Part shown: positions 1 through 4,812 of the stretch, one piece after another
How the letters are laid out: every line of letters starts with the position of its first letter
Numbering within the stretch: position 1 is the stretch's first letter
Source of the DNA: Candidatus Aminicenantota bacterium
Lineage (GTDB): Bacteria; Acidobacteriota; Aminicenantia; Aminicenantales; Aminicenantaceae
NCBI GenBank assembly: GCA_030607635.1
Contig: JAUWJP010000131.1
Location: 1-5,413 of the forward strand
Length of the DNA: 5,413 nt
Direction: 5' to 3'
Notes under the pieces: generated by a model
Databases searched by the model: none
The model's input: the letters and a program-made list of their open reading frames with translations, nothing else
Told to the model about the DNA's origin: nothing
Position numbers and translations under genes: made by a program

Positions 1-335
1 ATTATCTAATGAAAAAAAGTAAGATTAGCAAAATGTTATTCGAGAAAATGCTGGAGATGCCTCTCGTGCAGGAAAACGAGATTATAAAAAAAGAAAAAGA
101 ACAAATCATTGAGCAAAGGAAAAAAATCGTACTCCAATGCCTTCAAACCATTCCTGAAAAATACCAAGTCATCTTATCTCTCAGGGAAATTCAAGGATTT
201 TCCTATGAGGAAATTACTAAAATCCTGAAAATATCCCCAGGCACTGTGGATTCACGTCTGCACAGGGCCAGGAAAATACTTCGGAAAAAATTAGCACCTT
301 TCTTTATTCAGAAAGGAGGCAATCATGAAATGTAA
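1..335 (+). CDS. ECF-type RNA polymerase sigma factor, 3' part (sigma region 4); 5' end outside window
   Basis: This is the C-terminal half of an extracytoplasmic-function sigma-70 factor, which directs RNA polymerase to its target promoters. The frame is open to the left edge (codons from position 3), and no ribosome binding site precedes the ATG at 9, so that Met is probably internal. Family members are usually about 170-200 residues; only about 110 are visible, and region 2, which contacts the -10 element, is missing. Numbering from the Met at 9, a basic linker (1-40) leads into region 4: the segment around TIPEKYQVILSLRE (47-60), then a helix-turn-helix at about 64-94 (FSYEEITKILKISPGTVDSRLHRARK), the -35-binding element with the typical GTVDSRLHRAR signature. 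The stop overlaps the start of the anti-sigma gene by 11 nt, so the two are translationally coupled. The family call is firm; the regulon is unknown, though self-activation of this operon is plausible. Confidence 0.93.
   Translation, partial: YLMKKSKISKMLFEKMLEMPLVQENEIIKKEKEQIIEQRKKIVLQCLQTIPEKYQVILSLREIQGFSYEEITKILKISPGTVDSRLHRARKILRKKLAPFFIQKGGNHEM
312..319 (+). promoter_or_regulatory. Strong Shine-Dalgarno site of the anti-sigma gene, inside the sigma factor gene
   Basis: AAAGGAGG lies 5 nt before the ATG at 325, within the last codons of the sigma gene. It decides the start at 325 and implies independent, strong ribosome loading on the anti-sigma gene in addition to coupling through the 11-nt overlap. 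That would help keep anti-sigma at or above the level of sigma. Confidence 0.8.
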
Positions 336-819
336 AAAAGTTGAGAAATTTCTTCTTCAGTCGTTTGATGAACGTTTAAAAGAAAAAGAGAAGAATGAAC
401 TCAAAAAGCACTTGGAACGCTGTCCCCTATGTCAAACAAAGAGAGCAGAATATCAAAGCATTCTCGATGCCCTCAAAGAAAAAGACTTCCCAGAACCAAA
501 ACCCTATTTTTGGGAACGCCTGCAGCCCAAGCTGGAGGAAAGGAAAAAACATGACCCATGGTCACTTTGGAAGCAGTGGGCCATAAGAGCCATTCCCGCT
601 TCGATGCTTCTGGTTATTCTGTTCGCAGCCGTTTTAATTCTTTTTATTCCCCCGCAAAAAGAAGAGCTCAGTGAATCAGAAGATCTTCTGCTTCGCAGCC
701 TAGACCCTCTGCAGGAAACAACAATATTGTTAGAAGAAGAAAAAGTCGAAGATAAAAACATGATGCTTATCTTCACCGCAATGGAAGAAAAAAACTCAAC
801 TGGGAGATACTTGCCATGA
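325..819 (+). CDS. Membrane-anchored zinc-finger (ZAS/zf-HC2) anti-sigma factor
   Basis: This 164-residue protein probably binds and silences the ECF sigma factor encoded just upstream. The N-terminal cytoplasmic domain carries the anti-sigma zinc-binding pattern: Cys3, then His29-x3-Cys33-x2-Cys36 (HLERCPLC). The 26-residue step from Cys3 to His29 fits the ZAS family. A helical linker (about 40-85) with Trp/Pro residues leads to one transmembrane helix at about 87-109. About 55 residues then follow, presumably periplasmic and strongly acidic (about 14 Asp/Glu against 6 Lys/Arg). The start at 325 is supported by a near-ideal ribosome binding site. The gene overlaps the sigma gene by 11 nt and the next gene by 4 nt (ATGA). 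The family call is firm. That it is a sigma antagonist is inferred from the domain plus its position; the signal it responds to is unknown. Confidence 0.92.
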   Translation: MKCKKVEKFLLQSFDERLKEKEKNELKKHLERCPLCQTKRAEYQSILDALKEKDFPEPKPYFWERLQPKLEERKKHDPWSLWKQWAIRAIPASMLLVILFAAVLILFIPPQKEELSESEDLLLRSLDPLQETTILLEEEKVEDKNMMLIFTAMEEKNSTGRYLP

Positions 820-1256
820 AAAACTACAATAAATTCTGGATTGTGTTTTCTTTAATCGTGGTCTTTTCTGCCGGTTTTATAGGTGGAATTCTTTTTGAAA
901 AGCACCTCATCGACAAAAAAGTAGAAAAAAGAGTGAAAAAAAGGAGCTCTGTTCGGTTTCCTTCTCTCGAAATGATGGCTAAAGAGCTAAGCCTCACCCC
1001 AGAACAGGAAGAGCAGATAAGAGAAATCTTTAAGAATAACGAGGAAAGATTCAAAAATTTGAGAAAAAATATCGATGATCGCCTTTCGAGCATCCGGTCT
1101 CAATTAAAAAATGAAATTAAAAATGTATTAACTGATGAACAAATCTTTAAATTTGAAGCCATGATTGAGAAATACATTTCTCAAAGAAAAAAGGAAATGG
1201 AAAAAAGAAAAAAACATCCAGGAAACCATCGAAAAGATAAGGGAGAAAAAAGATGA
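816..1256 (+). CDS. Spy/CpxP-like periplasmic protein (LTxxQ family / heavy-metal sensor type), membrane-anchored
   Basis: This 146-residue protein has an N-terminal hydrophobic segment (about 7-27) acting as an uncleaved anchor or signal, with the rest predicted in the periplasm. The body is a helical, highly charged domain with two copies of the family motif: LTPEQ at 60-64 and LTDEQ at 105-109, each starting a helix. This is the arrangement of Spy/CpxP chaperone-like proteins and of CnrX-type metal sensors. The C-terminal 23 residues (124-146) contain 12 Lys/Arg and an His134-x3-His138 pair. It has no cysteines. The gene is tied by ATGA overlaps to the anti-sigma gene before it and the adaptor gene after it, with a GGGAG-like ribosome site at 802-806. 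By analogy with CnrX it may pass a periplasmic signal to the anti-sigma factor. A chaperone role or a negative-feedback role is equally possible; the sequence cannot separate them. Confidence 0.82.
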   Translation: MKNYNKFWIVFSLIVVFSAGFIGGILFEKHLIDKKVEKRVKKRSSVRFPSLEMMAKELSLTPEQEEQIREIFKNNEERFKNLRKNIDDRLSSIRSQLKNEIKNVLTDEQIFKFEAMIEKYISQRKKEMEKRKKHPGNHRKDKGEKR

Positions 1257-2596
1257 AGAAAAAGATCATTATCAGCGCTGCTATCCTTGTTATTATCGCC
1301 GGAGTCGTTCTGGTTCTCTCCCTATTCAGCCGCAACAAAAACGATATCCCAAAATACGAAAAAAAGGCTATTGATAAAGGAGATATTGAGGCCTTGGTCA
1401 TAACAACAGGCTCATTAAACCCGGTGACTACGGTTGACGTTGGGAGTCAAGTCTCAGGGAAGATTGAGGAGCTTTACGTAGATTTTAATTCCCAGGTCAA
1501 AGAAGGCCAGGTTATAGCTGAGCTGGACCAATCTCAATTCATTACCCGGGTTAAACAGAATGAAGCTAATTATAAAAGCGCTGAAGCCTCCCTCGAAAAG
1601 GCTAAGGTCACTCTTGACAATACCAAGAAAAAATATGAGCGAGCCATGAATCTTTTTGAAAAGGACTTGATATCTTTTGAAGAGAAAGAAGGCATCGAAA
1701 CCCAATATTATAGCGCCAGGGCTGACATCCAATCTTCAGAAGCAAGGCTAGAACAGGCAGAGTCTCAACTCGACTCTACCAAAGTAGACCTGACCTATAC
1801 CATCATCAGATCGCCCATTGACGGAGTCGTTATCAACCGAAGAGTCAACATCGGACAGACTGTAGCTGCCAGTTTTCAAGCTCCCGTTCTTTTTCAAATT
1901 GCCAATGACCTGAGCAAAATGCAGGTGGAGTGCAGTGTGGACGAAGCCGATATCGGGAAGGTAGAAGAAGGGCAGAAAGTCAGGTTCACCGTAGATGCCT
2001 TTCCTAATGAAAATTTCACAGGAAAGGTAAGCCAGGTCCGCTATTCTCCTGAAATCGTCCAAAACGTTGTCACCTACACAACTATCGTTGAAGTGGATAA
2101 CCCGGAGATGAAATTGAGGCCTGGGATGACAGCCACAGCTTCAGTCGTGACAGGAGAAGCAAAAAATGTGCTGCGAGTTCCAAACTCTGCCCTCCGCTTC
2201 AACCCTTCTTTAAGTCCCGAAGAAATGAGAGCACTCATGGAAAGCATGAGGCAGGAAATGAGAGAAAGAAGAGGAAGTTCAAGCCGACCTGAAGGATCCA
2301 GGCCCGGTGGAGATACCAACAGGGAAGCTGCCCAAAGACCTGAATCAGGACAGCATGCCTCTGGGATGAGAGGATTTTCCATGCAAGGCGCTCGGATGAG
2401 ACAGTTCGCTCGAGTCTGGATAGAAGATGAAAGCGGAAAACTCAAAATGGCTTTTTTAAGAACAGGAGTTACTGATAACAGTTATACAGAAATCGTTTCG
2501 GGGAGCCTGAAAGAAGGGCAGTTTGTGATCACTGGCGAGACTTCAGGACAGGAAGACAGTCGTACGTCCACGAGGAGAATGTTCAGGATGTTTTGA
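1253..2596 (+). CDS. MacA-like periplasmic adaptor (HlyD / membrane fusion protein family)
   Basis: This 447-residue adaptor should bridge the inner-membrane ABC permease and a TolC-type channel. Residues 5-25 form an N-terminal membrane anchor with no lipobox Cys. The first half of the lipoyl-like domain is at about 60-95 (VGSQVSGKIEELYV, then VKEGQVIAELD). The alpha-hairpin coiled coil spans about 97-180, and the second lipoyl half follows at about 183-205 (IIRSPIDGVVINRRVNIGQTV region). A beta-barrel occupies about 213-300, including RPGMTATASV at 289-298. A membrane-proximal domain closes the protein (VPNSALRF at 309-316, then RVWIEDESGK and TEIVSGSLKEGQFVITG). These two parts are split by an insertion at about 317-385 rich in Met, Arg, Gly, Ser and Pro. 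The gene starts inside the stop of the previous gene (ATGA, 4-nt overlap), with GGGAG at 1241-1245. The neighbours make a MacA role more likely than an RND adaptor; the substrate is unknown. Confidence 0.93.
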   Translation: MKKKIIISAAILVIIAGVVLVLSLFSRNKNDIPKYEKKAIDKGDIEALVITTGSLNPVTTVDVGSQVSGKIEELYVDFNSQVKEGQVIAELDQSQFITRVKQNEANYKSAEASLEKAKVTLDNTKKKYERAMNLFEKDLISFEEKEGIETQYYSARADIQSSEARLEQAESQLDSTKVDLTYTIIRSPIDGVVINRRVNIGQTVAASFQAPVLFQIANDLSKMQVECSVDEADIGKVEEGQKVRFTVDAFPNENFTGKVSQVRYSPEIVQNVVTYTTIVEVDNPEMKLRPGMTATASVVTGEAKNVLRVPNSALRFNPSLSPEEMRALMESMRQEMRERRGSSSRPEGSRPGGDTNREAAQRPESGQHASGMRGFSMQGARMRQFARVWIEDESGKLKMAFLRTGVTDNSYTEIVSGSLKEGQFVITGETSGQEDSRTSTRRMFRMF

Positions 2597-2606
2597 TGAA
2601 ACATTC
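2586..2606 (+). other. Small hairpin over the adaptor stop codon
   Basis: ATGTTT (2588-2593) pairs with AAACAT (2599-2604), extended by G2587-T2605 (G-U in RNA) and G2586-C2606, giving an 8-bp stem with the 5-nt loop TGATG. The stop codon TGA (2594-2596) sits in the loop. A C-run and mixed sequence follow rather than a T-run, so it does not look like an intrinsic terminator. It could be an RNA-processing or stability element between the adaptor and ATPase cistrons, or chance. Confidence 0.35.
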
Positions 2607-2650
2607 CCCCCCTCTAAAACACAAGACCAAAAAAAAGGAAGAATGTAAAT

Positions 2651-3346
2651 ATGGAAAACAACCATCTCATTCAATTGGAAAATGTTAAAAAAATATACAA
2701 GGTTGGCGAAACCCAGGTCAATGCCTTAAGAGATCTGTCTTACAACATAAACGAAGGCGATTTCTTGGCTATCATGGGTCCCTCAGGTTCCGGCAAATCG
2801 ACGCTGATGAACATCGTTGGCTGTTTGGATAAACCGACAGAGGGAAAGTATTTCCTCGAAGGCGAGGAAGTTTCTACTTTTGATAAGAACAAGCTGGCCC
2901 GTATCCGGAACAAAAAAATAGGTTTTGTCTTCCAGACTTTTAATCTCCTCGCTCGCACTACTGCAATAGAAAATACCGAGCTTCCCCTCCTGTATTCAAG
3001 CATGTCTAAAAAAGAGATGAGAGAATTGGCTAGCAAGTCTCTTTCAATAGTTGGGCTGGAAGGCAGAGAGTTTCACCGGACAAATCAACTCTCTGGTGGA
3101 GAGCAGCAAAGGGTAGCCATTGCCAGAGCCCTAGTGAATAATCCTTCTCTGATTCTTGCCGATGAACCAACAGGAAACCTGGATACAAAAACAGGGAAGG
3201 AAATAATGGATATCTTTAAAAAGCTTAATCAGGAAAAAAATATAACGATTATTTTGGTCACGCACGAGGCGGAACTAGCCCAGATTGCTCGCAGAAGAAT
3301 GCACCTCAGGGACGGCCAAATCATAAAAGAAGAGGAGAATGCCTAA
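2651..3346 (+). CDS. ABC transporter ATP-binding protein, MacB/LolD (lipoprotein/macrolide exporter) type
   Basis: This 231-residue nucleotide-binding subunit powers the MacB-type permease from the cytoplasmic side. All catalytic motifs are intact: Walker A GPSGSGKST at 43-51, Q-loop Gln95 (FVFQTFNLL), ABC signature LSGGEQQR at 147-154, Walker B LILADEP at 167-173 with catalytic Glu172, D-loop NLD at 176-178, and switch His205 (VTHE). The QTFNLL stretch and the LSGGEQQRVAIARAL block are typical of the LolD/MacB/FtsE branch, and the length fits a stand-alone subunit. In E. coli MacB this domain is fused to the permease; here it is a separate gene. The start at 2651 is preceded by AAGGAA at 2635-2640, 10 nt away. 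It follows the adaptor after 54 nt and precedes the permease by 43 nt, so it is probably in the same operon. Confidence 0.95.
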   Translation: MENNHLIQLENVKKIYKVGETQVNALRDLSYNINEGDFLAIMGPSGSGKSTLMNIVGCLDKPTEGKYFLEGEEVSTFDKNKLARIRNKKIGFVFQTFNLLARTTAIENTELPLLYSSMSKKEMRELASKSLSIVGLEGREFHRTNQLSGGEQQRVAIARALVNNPSLILADEPTGNLDTKTGKEIMDIFKKLNQEKNITIILVTHEAELAQIARRRMHLRDGQIIKEEENA

Positions 3347-3393
3347 TACTCCTGCTTTAAGAAAGCCATCAAAATGAAGGAATGAAAAAATGA
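3339..3393 (+). promoter_or_regulatory. Chain of overlapping ATGA start/stop sites leading into the permease gene
   Basis: A 12-codon frame starts at 3339 after AGAGGAG (3331-3337), overlaps the end of the ATPase gene, and stops at 3375-3377. ATGA there starts a 3-codon frame (3374-3385). Its stop forms ATGA at 3382 with another 3-codon frame (3382-3393), whose stop forms ATGA with the permease start at 3390. The three ATGA sites are exactly 8 nt apart. The likely permease ribosome site, AAGGA (3377-3381), lies 8 nt before its ATG. The pattern could support ribosome reinitiation from the ATPase to the permease, but A-rich DNA makes such overlaps easy by chance. The peptides are not called as genes. 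Confidence 0.35.
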
Positions 3394-4610
3394 ACATATG
3401 GAGAACGATCCGTGTTTCTTTAAGGGCCTTGAGCCGGAATAAAATGCGCTCATTCCTCACAGCTTTGGGCATAATCATCGGTGTTGGGGCTGTGATTGCC
3501 ACCATAAGCATCGGGCAGGGAGCTAAAAGAGAGGTTGAAAAACGTTTCGAGTCAATGGGGACAAACCTTCTTTTTGTCCGCCCCGGAAGTCATTCCTATC
3601 GCGGCCGTCATGGCGGCGGAGGAACATACCAAAATCTTACTCCTGATGATGCCAAGGCTATTGCAGAAAAAGCGGATGCTGTAAAATATATATCTCCTTC
3701 AGTATCAGCAAGAGCCCAGGTCATTTACGGAAATAAGAACTGGAATACTTCTATCTACGGTGTTGGCGATAAATATCCGGAAATAAGAAACTGGGAAGTC
3801 GACGAGGGAATTTTCTTTGATGAATACATGGTCAGGGCCGGACAAAAAGTCTGTGTCCTGGGAAGTGAAGTGAACGAAAACCTCTTTGAGGGAGCAGACC
3901 CAATCGGCCAACTCATAAGGCTCAAGAAACTCCCCTTCAGGGTGATTGGGATATTACAATCGAGGGGTGAGTCAGGCGGATGGTTTAACAGGGATGATAT
4001 GATCACTATTCCCTATACCACAGCCCAAAAAAGACTCATCGGAAGGATAGACAGAATTCAGTCAATAGATATCTCGGCTGTTAGCGCGGCCAAAACTGTA
4101 GAAGCAACAAAGCAGATCGAAGAAATCCTCCGGATTCGACACAAAATTGCTCCGGGAGCAGAGGATGACTTCTACGTAGGAAATATGTCGGAAATTGCCA
4201 AGGGAGCTGCAGAATCAAGAGAGATCATGACCATTCTTCTCGGAGCGATTGCCTCTGTCTCCCTCCTTGTAGGAGGAATAGGGATTATGAACATTATGCT
4301 TGTCTCTGTAACCGAGCGAATCAGAGAAATCGGCATAAGAATGTCCGTCGGTGCCCGGGAAAAAGATATCCTTCTTCAATTTCTGGCAGAAGCCATTGTC
4401 TTGAGTATATTGGGAGGCTTCTTGGGAATTTGCCTGGGTATTGTCGGTTCTAAACTGATATCTCGCTTCACCGAGCTTCAAACTCTTGTTTCCATGGGAT
4501 CAGTTGCCCTTGCATTCCTCTTTGCGGGCTCAATAGGAGTATTTTTCGGATTTTATCCTGCCCGCAAAGCCTCTAAACTGGACCCGATTGAAGCATTAAG
4601 GTACGAGTAA
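3390..4610 (+). CDS. MacB-type ABC transporter permease (MacB_PCD + FtsX domains)
   Basis: This 406-residue inner-membrane subunit belongs to the type VII (mechanotransmission) ABC family. There are four transmembrane helices: one at about 22-43 after the amphipathic LRALSRNKMRSFLTALGIIIG start, then three near 280-305, 329-356 and 370-391. A periplasmic core domain of about 235 residues lies between TM1 and TM2 and opens with a Gly/Arg/His-rich loop (66-79). Family signatures are clear: GGIGIMNIMLVSVTERIREIG (295-315), RMSVGAR (317-323) and the terminal GFYPARKASKLDPIEALRYE. It lacks a fused ATPase, which is supplied by the preceding gene. The length is normal for the split form and there is no sign of damage. 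In MacAB-TolC systems this subunit moves substrate already in the periplasm through the adaptor and outer-membrane channel. Substrates in the family include macrolides, peptides, siderophores and lipoproteins; none can be chosen from sequence alone. Confidence 0.96.
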   Translation: MNIWRTIRVSLRALSRNKMRSFLTALGIIIGVGAVIATISIGQGAKREVEKRFESMGTNLLFVRPGSHSYRGRHGGGGTYQNLTPDDAKAIAEKADAVKYISPSVSARAQVIYGNKNWNTSIYGVGDKYPEIRNWEVDEGIFFDEYMVRAGQKVCVLGSEVNENLFEGADPIGQLIRLKKLPFRVIGILQSRGESGGWFNRDDMITIPYTTAQKRLIGRIDRIQSIDISAVSAAKTVEATKQIEEILRIRHKIAPGAEDDFYVGNMSEIAKGAAESREIMTILLGAIASVSLLVGGIGIMNIMLVSVTERIREIGIRMSVGAREKDILLQFLAEAIVLSILGGFLGICLGIVGSKLISRFTELQTLVSMGSVALAFLFAGSIGVFFGFYPARKASKLDPIEALRYE

Positions 4611-4731
4611 AAAAAGTATCATACATAGGAGAAAAAATTAGCATATTTTAATCGGAGCAAATAAAAAAAATCAAAGTAAAAAACCAAGCGGACATGACAG
4701 GCAAAAATATTGAAATCGAAATTTTACTTAT

Positions 4732-4785
4732 CTCGCATTTCTAGATTACCTCGCTTTTCCAGCTTTTTTAGCTTGTCCTGCTTTT
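4732..4785 (+). repeat. Degenerate 9-bp tandem array, six units (18-bp higher-order period)
   Basis: Six consecutive 9-mers can be aligned: CTCGCATTT, CTAGATTAC, CTCGCTTTT, CCAGCTTTT, TTAGCTTGT, CCTGCTTTT. They fit a loose consensus CYNGCTTTT. As three 18-bp units, units 1 and 2 share 13 of 18 bases and units 2 and 3 share 14 of 18. A further weak unit (TTTACTTAT) may precede them. The array ends 27 nt before the TolC-like start codon. It has no start codon of its own in the frame that reads through it. Confidence 0.6.
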
Positions 4786-4799
4786 TATTAATTCAAATC

Positions 4800-4806
4800 A
4801 AGGAGG
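4800..4806 (+). promoter_or_regulatory. Shine-Dalgarno site of the TolC-like gene
   Basis: AAGGAGG lies 6 nt before the ATG at 4813, close to ideal. It decides the start codon, which is followed directly by a good signal peptide. Confidence 0.85.
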
Positions 4807-4812
4807 ATTGAA

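Larger units (their letters stand above)
4611..4812 (+). other. 202-nt intergenic gap between permease and TolC-like gene
   Basis: The first 70 nt are very A-rich with no open frame of note. The second half contains the degenerate 9-bp array described separately. I find no GC-rich stem followed by a T-run, so no intrinsic terminator is supported. TTGAAA at 4710-4715 resembles a -35 box but lacks a -10 box at proper spacing. The outer-membrane gene may therefore be read through from the operon or have an ECF-type promoter I cannot recognise. Confidence 0.6.

Noticed and set aside
9..11. ATG at 9 as the true start of the sigma factor
   Set aside because: The frame is open to the window edge, no ribosome site is visible, and the region 2 domain would be missing; the gene most likely begins to the left.
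2074..2445. Long minus-strand open frames opposite the adaptor, ATPase and permease genes (for example 2074-2445, 2740-3036, 3755-4006)
   Set aside because: They lie wholly opposite well-recognised conserved genes, have no good ribosome sites that I can see and no family features; they are shadows of the plus-strand coding.
2643..2648. Minimal start-stop frame ATGTAA just before the ATPase start
   Set aside because: Six bases in A-rich leader DNA; easily chance, and the AAGGAA ribosome site is better placed for the ATG at 2651.
4694..4744. A 16-codon frame starting ATG at 4694 in the gap before the TolC-like gene
   Set aside because: Only a weak AGCGGA-like leader 0-1 nt from the ATG, no recognisable product, and it runs into the repeat array; not supported as a gene.
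4710..4747. TTGAAA (4710-4715) with TAGATT (4742-4747) as a housekeeping promoter
   Set aside because: Spacing of 26 nt is far outside the usual 16-18; no acceptable -10 at proper distance.
4686..4783. Possible long-range stem: AAGCGGACA (4686-4694) against TGTCCTGCTT (4774-4783)
   Set aside because: Nine pairs with one bulge across a loop of nearly 80 nt; too weak to call a riboswitch or leader structure without comparative support.
4760..4785. AGCT-TTTTT-AGCT followed by T-rich sequence as an intrinsic terminator
   Set aside because: The stem is only 4 bp and lies within the 9-bp array, whose repetition explains it; not a credible terminator.
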